The notes beneath the pieces were generated by a model. It was not told the DNA's origin, made no database searches, and saw only the letters and a list, made by a program, of their open reading frames with translations. A stretch of 64,000 nt of DNA from contig JBDIAV010000005.1 in assembly GCA_039812645.1 (NCBI GenBank), positions 19,265 to 83,264 of the forward strand, given 5' to 3'. This document shows, in pieces, positions 16,475-23,030 of the stretch. A program made the position numbers and the translations under genes. Position 1 is the first letter of the stretch; every line of letters starts with the position of its first letter. The DNA comes from Ancrocorticia sp039812645 (lineage in GTDB: Bacteria > Actinomycetota > Actinomycetes > Actinomycetales > Actinomycetaceae).

Positions 16475-17203
16475 TCAGAGAGCCCGAAGGACGGTGACCA
16501 CTCGACCAAGGATCTCCACATCATCCGCAGGAATAGGAGAATAAGCTTCATTGCGCGGTAGAAGCAGAATGTGACCGTCACGCTTCTGGAACACCTTGAC
16601 GGTGGCTTCGCCATCGAGCATTGCGGCGATAATCTCTCCGTTCTCAGCCACGGGCTGCCGGCGAATTACCACCCAGTCTCCATCGCAGATTGCAGCGTCC
16701 ACCATCGAATCACCGGAGACCCGCAAAGCAAAGAGTTCTCCCTCGCCTGTCAATTGGCGTGGGATAGGAAAGACATCTTCAATAAGCTGATCTGCCAGGA
16801 TAGGGGCACCAGCGGCAATACGACCGACGACGGGAACATTGATGGGATCAGTGATGGTCTCGGTGCTCTCTCCAAGATCCACCAAGGTGTTGGAGGTTGA
16901 TGCGATGGGCGGAACTGCGCGTAGTTCGGGGGTAACTGCCGGTTGAGAAGTGGCCGACGGATTCTCGCCGTCGTAATTCATACCCATATCGGTCAATTCC
17001 ATGGTGCGAGGCCGCCGGGTGTCACGCCGCAGATAGCCAAGATCTGCCAGAGTATCGAGCTGATATTTCACGGACGACGTCGACGATAGTCCAACTTCGT
17101 CACCAATCTCACGAATAGTAGGGGCATAGTGATTACGCAGCATATGCGTTCGAATGCAGGAAAGAACTGCCGCCTGACGTTCGGTGAGTTTGGTGTTGCC
17201 CAT
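16475..17203 (-). CDS. lexA: SOS repressor LexA
   Basis: LexA represses DNA-damage genes and self-cleaves when RecA filaments form. The ATG at 17203 (MGNTKLTERQ) is preceded by AAAGGGTG; the frame opens at 17227 without a site. The winged-helix N-terminus (residues 1-70) has the helix-turn-helix TIREIGDEVGLSSTSSVKYQ. The autocleavage bond is Ala131-Gly132 in VGRIAAGAP, with catalytic Ser166 (SGDSM) and Lys203 (TVK). The linker of about 55 residues is longer than in E. coli, as is usual in Actinobacteria. LexA-type boxes in the divergent promoter region imply autoregulation. The product is 242 residues. Confidence 0.96.
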   Translation of the reverse strand: MGNTKLTERQAAVLSCIRTHMLRNHYAPTIREIGDEVGLSSTSSVKYQLDTLADLGYLRRDTRRPRTMELTDMGMNYDGENPSATSQPAVTPELRAVPPIASTSNTLVDLGESTETITDPINVPVVGRIAAGAPILADQLIEDVFPIPRQLTGEGELFALRVSGDSMVDAAICDGDWVVIRRQPVAENGEIIAAMLDGEATVKVFQKRDGHILLLPRNEAYSPIPADDVEILGRVVTVLRAL

Positions 17204-17288
17204 GGCCGGCACCCTTTCTAGCCCCATTTTGTGTCGGAGCCTGATGTTTGACTTCCTGTTACAAGGTTAATGGGTCCGAGTTACGGTT

Positions 17289-17328
17289 CCAAACACTTGT
17301 TCTAACGGCGTGTCGAACGAAAGTTCTA
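17289..17328. promoter_or_regulatory. LexA boxes in the lexA/LysM divergent promoter
   Basis: TCGAACGAAAGTTCTA (17313-17328) matches TCGAAC-N4-GTTCGA at 11 of 12 fixed positions. CCAAACACTTGTTCTA (17289-17304) is a weaker neighbour at 9 of 12, with 24 bases between the starts of the two sites. They lie between the lexA ATG and the divergent LysM gene. Confidence 0.75.
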
Positions 17329-17369
17329 GACAGCATTCGCAAACGCGAGTACGCTGAAACAAACGTTCG

Positions 17370-17385
17370 AAGAACAGTTGTTCGA
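17370..17385 (+). promoter_or_regulatory. LexA box abutting the ribosome binding site of the LysM gene
   Basis: AAGAACAGTTGTTCGA fits the LexA consensus at 10 of 12 fixed positions and runs directly into the GGAGG ribosome binding site at 17386-17390. LexA bound here would block transcription of the LysM gene from any upstream start. Confidence 0.65.
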
Positions 17386-17394
17386 GGAGGAAAA

Positions 17395-17871
17395 ATGAGT
17401 GCACAGGAGATTTCAGGCGTTCGCGTGGTATCAGCCAAGTCGCCGAAGGTGTCTGCTTTGCGGCTAGTCACCTCGGAGGATGTCGAACGGTTGCGCAAAG
17501 AGTTGGCGTCACGGCGAGCTGTTGAGATCGTGCCTCTGGGTAAAAAAGGCGTGGCGACGGGGGCGTTCTATCGTCAACCGTCAACGAAACCGTTTGTGTC
17601 CTCTGGGCTTCTGGATCTGGCGATCCGTGCATCCGGCTTTGTACTCGCGGCAATGGTGTGTTTTGTCATTGGAATGCTGCTCATGGAATATTCCACTGTC
17701 GATGGTGGTGAAAGTGTCGTGGTTCAAACGGGGGACACCCTATGGTCTGTAGCGATGTCTGTCCCTGAGGCCCCGAGTGTAAGTTCCGCTGTGGAGGATA
17801 TTAAGGAATTGAACGGGCTGAGCTCAGATATTCTCAACGTCGGGCAGGATCTGGTACTTCCTCAATACTGA
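17395..17871 (+). CDS. Membrane LysM protein, probable SOS-induced cell-division inhibitor (ChiZ/YneA-like)
   Basis: This is a 158-residue bitopic protein: a cytoplasmic N-terminus (1-75), one membrane helix at about 76-98 (IRASGFVLAAMVCFVIGMLL), and an extracellular LysM peptidoglycan-binding domain at about 107-157 (VVVQTGDTLWSVA ... LNVGQDLVLP). GGAGGAAAAATG gives a confident start. It is divergent from lexA with a LexA box at its 5' end. This matches Bacillus YneA and mycobacterial Rv2719c/ChiZ, LysM proteins next to lexA that block septation after DNA damage. That function is inferred from architecture and context. No hydrolase domain is visible. Confidence 0.82.
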   Translation: MSAQEISGVRVVSAKSPKVSALRLVTSEDVERLRKELASRRAVEIVPLGKKGVATGAFYRQPSTKPFVSSGLLDLAIRASGFVLAAMVCFVIGMLLMEYSTVDGGESVVVQTGDTLWSVAMSVPEAPSVSSAVEDIKELNGLSSDILNVGQDLVLPQY

Positions 17872-18054
17872 CCTTCGATCGTGGAGATGGGGTTCCGTGT
17901 GTGGATTTTTCTTGACGGAAACTGACTGTCGCCCACATTCATTGTAGCTTGTATATTTTCCCTTTTTATGAGATTTCTTGCAGGATTCTTGCATCTTTCA
18001 GGTTTTATCTATCATCCAATTGTCTCCTAGTAGTGAAGAGGAGGAGGTGGATAA

Positions 18055-18105
18055 ATGTGCTGGTGGCAGGTTTACAAAGAAGTAGATCTGATGCTATGCG
18101 GATAG
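18055..18105 (+). CDS. Possible 16-residue leader or micro-peptide (MCWW...)
   Basis: A GAGGAGGAGGTGG stretch sits five bases upstream of an ATG encoding MCWWQVYKEVDLMLCG and a TAG stop. The ribosome binding site is stronger than that of most genes here, and tandem Trp codons are typical of attenuator leader peptides. No tryptophan gene follows. It could be a leader peptide, a micro-toxin or chance. Confidence 0.25.
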   Translation: MCWWQVYKEVDLMLCG

Positions 18106-18359
18106 GAATCTGGAATATCTCAAGCTGAAATTGGTGGTTTTCTTTCCTAAAACTTCTCTTTGATTGTATTCTTGATTTCAGAGCTCAAAGTCGACGACCA
18201 AAGGCTCATCATGATAATCGTGTTTCTCATCTATCTTTACGACCTGTTCACCCGTGAGGAGAGGTAGGAACGCTCGCGCGAGATTAACGTGCCCATGGTT
18301 TTATGACAATAGGGCATACCAAACTCGAGGGGCGGGATCTGTCCGAGGAGGATGACTAA

Positions 18360-18485
18360 ATGTCGTCTTCGGAACGGTTCACGCGGGATACATCTTCGCA
18401 TGCCGGGCAAACTGTTCGAATCGATGTCACGCACGATAGAAACAGCACGCTCTACCGTATGGCCATCGTGGCTTCCTACTCATGA
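18360..18485 (+). CDS. Small ORF of 41 residues, unknown
   Basis: ATG at 18360 directly follows a TAA that ends another short open frame (from ATG 18303, 18 codons ending SEEDD). GAGGAGG lies about ten bases upstream of the ATG, inside the end of that frame. The product begins MSSSERFTRDTSSHAGQTVR and ends in RMAIVASYS. The stop-start adjacency resembles a coupled gene pair, but both frames are very short and no family is recognised. They may be remnants of decayed genes. Confidence 0.25.
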   Translation: MSSSERFTRDTSSHAGQTVRIDVTHDRNSTLYRMAIVASYS

Positions 18486-18770
18486 GGGCATCAGCCTTCA
18501 TGCGTGGCGAGACAGAGCCACAACAGCGTACCTTCCCTATTCGCCATAGATCCCCGTCACCCTAGATGGCCGTGTTCACGCCTCGGTTATGCAGTCGGGA
18601 TCTCTGACCTTCTTGCAGCGACTTGTTTTGTCGGTCTGAGTACTTGTTCAGGTTCGGTCAGCCGGTCGTCTTCTTCCTACGCAAGCAAGAGATGAGAGTG
18701 TTCGGTCAGCTTAGTTCACGCCTAGGTTGGCCGAACATACTCACACATCTCAACCTGGTGATGCGCTTGA

Positions 18771-18782
18771 TACGATTACTCC
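18771..18782 (+). promoter_or_regulatory. Predicted -10 element for a leaderless nrdR transcript
   Basis: TACGAT (18771-18776) is followed by six bases and the nrdR ATG. There is no ribosome binding site before the ATG, which supports a leaderless mRNA starting at the A of the start codon. Confidence 0.55.
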
Positions 18783-19247
18783 ATGCATTGCCCGTTTTGC
18801 CGCCATCCCGATTCCCGTGTCATTGATTCACGCACGACTGACGACGGCATGTCCATTAGGCGTCGCCGCCAGTGTCCGAACTGTAAGCGCCGTTTCTCGA
18901 CAATGGAAACGGCCAGCCTCATCGTGGTCAAGCGCTCGGGACTCACGGAACCTTTTTCTCGCGAGAAGATTATCGCCGGCGTGAGTAAGGCATGCCAGGG
19001 TCGGCCGGTCGGGGAAGACGACATTGCCCGCCTTGCTCAGCAGGTTGAAGAAAGCGTTCGGGCCACAGGAAGTTCGCAGATTGAAGCCCACGAGATTGGT
19101 TTAGCCATACTGGAGCCGCTACGCGACCTCGATCATATTGCCTATCTGCGGTTTGCTTCCGTGTACTCCAACTTCGATACGCTTGACGATTTTGAACGGG
19201 CAATTGCCGTGCTACGAAAACAGGAGGAGACTCCCTCGGGCGAGTAA
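18783..19247 (+). CDS. nrdR: Transcriptional repressor NrdR
   Basis: NrdR senses ATP/dATP and represses ribonucleotide reductase genes. The N-terminal zinc ribbon uses Cys3, Cys6, Cys31 and Cys34 (MHCPFC and RQCPNC). An ATP-cone domain with LIVVKRSGLTEPFSREKI follows, then the typical LDHIAYLRFASVYSNFD. The start is fixed because the zinc ribbon begins at residue 3. It follows the lexA/LysM locus as in mycobacteria. No ribonucleotide reductase gene is in the window. The last codons and the stop are built into a hairpin (19221-19258). 154 residues is the normal length. Confidence 0.95.
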   Translation: MHCPFCRHPDSRVIDSRTTDDGMSIRRRRQCPNCKRRFSTMETASLIVVKRSGLTEPFSREKIIAGVSKACQGRPVGEDDIARLAQQVEESVRATGSSQIEAHEIGLAILEPLRDLDHIAYLRFASVYSNFDTLDDFERAIAVLRKQEETPSGE

Positions 19248-19258
19248 GTCTCCTCCTG
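19221..19258 (+). terminator. Hairpin spanning the nrdR stop codon
   Basis: CAGGAGGAGAC (19221-19231) pairs perfectly with GTCTCCTCCTG (19248-19258). The 16-base loop contains the end of nrdR including its TAA. No T run follows. It lies between convergent nrdR and the acyl-CoA ligase gene. Confidence 0.6.
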
Positions 19259-19328
19259 ACCTCAACCTTGTGCCCATATGTTGTCAGCATTTACTTGCCA
19301 CATACGGTCTTGCCCGGCGTTCAGGTAC

Positions 19329-21422
19329 TTATTGCTCAGCGTCGTCGTTCCCAACATCCGAGGAGTTAGGCGAGTCCGTATCTTTGGACGCTGCCTCCCG
19401 CTCGGTCGCGTTGTCGGAATTGGCATCTGTATGCTCGGATGGTTCCTCTTTCGTGCCGTCTTTCTCCTTGCGTCCGCGGGCCAGCCAGGCGCTGAAGGCC
19501 TCACGGCTAAAGCCTTCGCGGCGTAGCTCCTCGGAATCGTCATCGGTACCAGCGCGATTAAAAAGCTCGCGGACCTGTTCGGATGACTTTCCAAGTTCGG
19601 CGAGCCAGTCTTGAACCTGTTCTTTTGTGGCATTGAACTGCTCTTGGAGGGAGGCGGTAAAGGTCTCCCACCGGTCGGATGCAGCCTCGGAGGTACTACT
19701 GGCCTTCTTACGCCACTGACCAGCAATGAGTTCGAAATCTTCTAGCTGTTCTCGGACGGAGCGGCGCATGACCTTCCCAATCTGTGAGCGGGGGAGGTCA
19801 TCTAGGACGGCGATAGAACGCGGAACCGCGTAGTGCGAGAGTTTGTCGTATGCCCAGCGACGCACCATATCGAGATCCACTGTGGTGTCTGGTTCCAGAA
19901 CGAGGGCTGCCACCACAGATTCGCCACGGGCGGGATCCGGCATACCGACGACGGCGACGTCACGCACGCCGGGCATCGCCTTAAGCACCTCTTCCACCTG
20001 AGAAGGATAGATGTTGAAACCACCTTGAATGATCATTTCCTTGGCGCGGTCAGCCATGACGATAAAACCGTTGTCCCAGCGACCGAGATCACCTGTGCGG
20101 AGCCAGCCGTGATAGAAAACCTTCTCGGTTTCTTCATCTTCGCCTAAATAACCGGCGAAGATTTGTGGCCCACGTACCAGGATTTCACCGACGTCCTGGG
20201 CATCCTTCGAGAGGTCTTCCGGGTCGGCAATACGTACGTCGGTCGACGGGAAAGGGATACCGAGGGTGGACGGGCGTCGCTCGGCGGAAACCGGTGAACC
20301 CGCGATGATAGGGCTTGCTTCGGACATGCCGTAACCCTCGATGATGAGACCGCCAGTCTCCTTTTCCCAGTCGGCAGCGAGCTCCGGTGACAGAGCCATC
20401 GCGCCGGAGAAGCTCCATTTGATTGAGCTGAGGTCCACATCCTTACCAGCCTCCCGGTCTGATCTCACCTGCTGTAGGACTCGCGAATACATGGGAGCCA
20501 CCCCGGGGAACATGGTGATGGGACGGCGCTTTTGGGCGGCAAGCAGTGCTGGGACATCGAAGTTAGGGAGCAGCACCAGCGTGCCCGCCTGAGAAACTCC
20601 CACCCCCACAAGGGTCTCCAGGCCGAAAGCGTGGAAGAGAGGCAGTACTCCAGCGTATGTTCCTTCGCCGTATTTAATTCCGCGAATCCACTGGACCGTC
20701 TGTTCCACGTTGGACACGATATTGCGGTGACTGAGCTGGACGGCTTTTGGTACACCCGTCGTTCCACCGGTATGAATGAGGACGGCGATGTCGTCCAGAG
20801 TTGGCGGCATGATGGCAGTATCCCGCGGTAACAGTGGCGCCTTGGACACCGCCCGGTCGAAGGACAGAATGCCCCGGGGAACAGTGCCCCGAATCTTCGC
20901 CTTTTGTTCTTTCGCGGCTTTGACAGGAAGTTTAAGTAAGATGCGGGACGTCAGCGGGAGTGCTGCTGCAAGATTGACCGAGAGATAGGTACGGCCGCGG
21001 AAGTTGCCATCTGCCGTGAGCTTTTCGAGAGTCTGTTCCCATGCGATCACTACCGTGGCACCATGGCGATCCAACTGCTCATGCAGTTCGGCGACCGGAG
21101 CCAGTGGATTATGCTCGGCGACGGTGGCACCCAGTGACAGAGTGGCGTAGAAGGCCACGACATGCTGAGGACAGTTGGGCATGATAAGTGCGACGACATC
21201 CCCCTTGCGCACACCGCACCGATACAGAGCAGCTTGCGCCTTGCGTACCGCGTGCCGAAGCTCGCGGTAGGTGAAGGTGCGGCCAAGGAAGTCAATTGCT
21301 ATACGTTCGGGAAGGTGACCGGCCGACTCGAACAGGAGCGCATCCATTGTTCTCGTCACGGGAGTAATCTCTGCGGGTACTCCCGGTGCGTAATGCGGAC
21401 GCTGCGGCGCTGATTGGTCCAT
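19329..21422 (-). CDS. fadD: Long-chain acyl-CoA ligase (AMP-forming) with extended C-terminus
   Basis: This ANL-superfamily enzyme activates fatty acids to acyl-CoA. The start at 21422 (MDQSAPQRPH) has GAGGGGAAG upstream; an upstream in-frame start at 21482 lacks one. The AMP-binding P-loop is HTGGTTGVPKA (residues 217-227), with GYGMSEASP at 363-371, WLRTGDLGRW at 440-449, and catalytic Lys550 in RSQIGKVMRR. Ligases normally end about 15 residues later. Here about 120 more residues follow (575-697): first an amphipathic helical stretch, then a Glu/Asp/Ser-rich tail ending NDDAEQ. The fatty-acid range is unknown. The gene is transcribed alone after the serA terminator. Confidence 0.88.
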   Translation of the reverse strand: MDQSAPQRPHYAPGVPAEITPVTRTMDALLFESAGHLPERIAIDFLGRTFTYRELRHAVRKAQAALYRCGVRKGDVVALIMPNCPQHVVAFYATLSLGATVAEHNPLAPVAELHEQLDRHGATVVIAWEQTLEKLTADGNFRGRTYLSVNLAAALPLTSRILLKLPVKAAKEQKAKIRGTVPRGILSFDRAVSKAPLLPRDTAIMPPTLDDIAVLIHTGGTTGVPKAVQLSHRNIVSNVEQTVQWIRGIKYGEGTYAGVLPLFHAFGLETLVGVGVSQAGTLVLLPNFDVPALLAAQKRRPITMFPGVAPMYSRVLQQVRSDREAGKDVDLSSIKWSFSGAMALSPELAADWEKETGGLIIEGYGMSEASPIIAGSPVSAERRPSTLGIPFPSTDVRIADPEDLSKDAQDVGEILVRGPQIFAGYLGEDEETEKVFYHGWLRTGDLGRWDNGFIVMADRAKEMIIQGGFNIYPSQVEEVLKAMPGVRDVAVVGMPDPARGESVVAALVLEPDTTVDLDMVRRWAYDKLSHYAVPRSIAVLDDLPRSQIGKVMRRSVREQLEDFELIAGQWRKKASSTSEAASDRWETFTASLQEQFNATKEQVQDWLAELGKSSEQVRELFNRAGTDDDSEELRREGFSREAFSAWLARGRKEKDGTKEEPSEHTDANSDNATEREAASKDTDSPNSSDVGNDDAEQ

Positions 21423-21587
21423 TGGCTTCCCCTCACACCCGACGATCCCGCCGGATCTTGATATTCCTGCCTTAGAGGTCACAACCCATCGGCGTGACCT
21501 CTATATTCTATGGGGTTGCGCAGGACGGTGCGGCAATCGCGGGAACGAGTGTGAGAGGGGAGATTTCCAAGTGGATGGAGAAATCCA

Positions 21588-21628
21588 CCGGTGGGGTGGG
21601 CGCTGAGTTTCGGCGCTCACCCCACCGG
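21588..21628 (-). terminator. Terminator downstream of serA
   Basis: CCGGTGGGGTGGGCGC (21588-21603) pairs with GCGCTCACCCCACCGG (21613-21628), with one G-U pair and a 9-base loop. It lies 20 bases after the serA stop on the minus strand and 165 bases before the acyl-CoA ligase start. Confidence 0.75.
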
Positions 21629-21648
21629 CCAGTACCGTGTGCCGATGC

Positions 21649-22860
21649 TCAGTACTCGCGCTTGAGGACGCGCAGACGAATATTTTGTTCCGAGGCCACG
21701 AGCAGATCGACGGCATCCTCGGGAAGTTCGCCTTGGATATCGGTCACCATGTAGCCGATCTCGCCCTCGGTTGCGAGGATTTGGGCATTGATGTTGGCAC
21801 CGGCGTTGGCGAAGATCTGATTGACGCGCGCCAGCGCTCCCGGTGTGTTCTCGTGAATCCAACCAATGCGGTACAGCGAGGAACGTGACGGGCTCGACTC
21901 GATGTTGGGGATGTTGACCGAGAGTTCAGTGTTGCCCTTGCGCCAGTAGTCCATCATCTTGCCAGAGACGAAGAAGCCAATGGACTCCTGCGCCTCGAGC
22001 GTTGAACCGCCGATGTGGGGTGTGAGGAACACATTCGGGAACTCGATGAGCGGTGAATCGAACGGGTCACCATTGGCATCCGGCTCGTCGGGAAACACGT
22101 CGATGCCAGCACCGGAGATCGTGCCGTCGGCGAGCTTCTCGCACAGCGCTTCAATGTCCACAATGTGCCCGCGCGACAGATTGATAAGAATGGAACCCTT
22201 CTTCATCTGCTCCATTTGAGCCCGGCCAAAGAACCCCTTGTTGGCGGCACGGCCATCGACATGCAGGGAGACGATATCCGAGGCGGCCAGCAGCTCGCCC
22301 AAGCTGCGAACACGCTTGGCATTGCCGATGGCAAGGCGTTCAGCGATGTCATAGAACAGCACGCGCATGCCCAGAGCCTCGGCCAGCACCGAGAGTTGGG
22401 TGCCGATGGAGCCATAACCCACAATGCCGAGAGTCTTGCCGCGCACCTCATGCGCACCGCTCGCGGATTTCTCCCATACTCGCCGATGCAGGGCGTCATT
22501 CTTCTCGGGGAGGTGACGCGTCAACGCAATGGCTTCGCCAATCGCGAGTTCCACCACGGAGCGAGTGTTAGCGTAGGGAGCATTAAACACGGCTACGCCG
22601 TTATCGTTGGCCGCCTGCAGGTCAATTTGGTTGGTGCCAATGCAGTAGGCGCCGATTGCCACAAGCTCCGGACATGCTTCGAGTACCTCACGCGTTACCG
22701 TGGTCTTTGAACGAATGCCGAGCATCTGGACACCTTGCAAGGCGTCGATGAGCTCCTGACCTTGCAGGGCGCCCTTCACACGGATGATCTCATGACCGGC
22801 CTTGGTGAAGACGTCGTCGGCGGAGGAATGAGGGTTCTCAAGAAGAAGAATACGAGCCAC
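21649..22860 (-). CDS. serA: D-3-phosphoglycerate dehydrogenase
   Basis: SerA oxidises 3-phosphoglycerate in the first step of serine synthesis. It is the short E. coli-like form (403 residues): substrate domain, NAD-binding domain with GYGSIG (148-153), catalytic Arg/Glu/His region ending VFLTPHIGGST, and a single C-terminal ACT domain from about 330 for serine feedback. Mycobacterial SerA has an extra intervening domain and about 530 residues, so this type is notable for an actinobacterium. It starts with GTG at 22860; the upstream ribosome site is weak. The protein ends KREY. Confidence 0.92.
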   Translation of the reverse strand: MARILLLENPHSSADDVFTKAGHEIIRVKGALQGQELIDALQGVQMLGIRSKTTVTREVLEACPELVAIGAYCIGTNQIDLQAANDNGVAVFNAPYANTRSVVELAIGEAIALTRHLPEKNDALHRRVWEKSASGAHEVRGKTLGIVGYGSIGTQLSVLAEALGMRVLFYDIAERLAIGNAKRVRSLGELLAASDIVSLHVDGRAANKGFFGRAQMEQMKKGSILINLSRGHIVDIEALCEKLADGTISGAGIDVFPDEPDANGDPFDSPLIEFPNVFLTPHIGGSTLEAQESIGFFVSGKMMDYWRKGNTELSVNIPNIESSPSRSSLYRIGWIHENTPGALARVNQIFANAGANINAQILATEGEIGYMVTDIQGELPEDAVDLLVASEQNIRLRVLKREY

Positions 22861-22987
22861 GGCTCAACTGTGCGCGATTACGAACGCACAAGCAAAACGC
22901 TCCCGTATTCTGGGACTTCGGTCCGCTGTATCCAGCCGTCTCGCCCGCAACGGGTAACTGCCAGCGATGTCCCATTCAACCCCGCCT

Positions 22988-23030
22988 AGAGATCCCGCCA
23001 ATAGGTTATGGCCTACTGGCGCAACCTCTT
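22988..23030. repeat. Intergenic palindromic repeat, copy A
   Basis: An imperfect palindrome AGAGATCCCGCCAATAGG-ttat-GGCCTACTGGCGCAACCTCT ends at the stop codon of the HelD gene. Read on the minus strand it is TAA-GAGGTTGCGCCAGTAGG. It belongs to a family of four copies confined to 23.0-28.7 kb. Confidence 0.7.

Larger units (their letters stand above)
17872..18782. other. Gene-poor region between the LysM gene and nrdR, AT-rich in its first part
   Basis: In other Actinobacteria these two genes are close neighbours; here about 910 bases separate them. By hand count 17941-18240 is about 38% G+C (113 of 300), well below the surroundings. It holds two tiny ORFs with strong ribosome binding sites (18055 and 18360), a CTGAAAT/ATTTCAG inverted repeat (18125-18131 and 18175-18181), and short direct repeats: GTTCACGCCT(C/A)GGTT at 18574 and 18714, and GTTCGGTCAGC at 18652 and 18700. 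A GTTCGGTCA/TGGCCGAAC hairpin occupies 18700-18736. No recognisable protein or stable RNA was identified. Confidence 0.6.

Noticed and set aside
18410..18430. tRNA T-loop-like GTTCGAATC
   Set aside because: There is no acceptor or anticodon stem around it. No tRNA was found anywhere in the window by eye.
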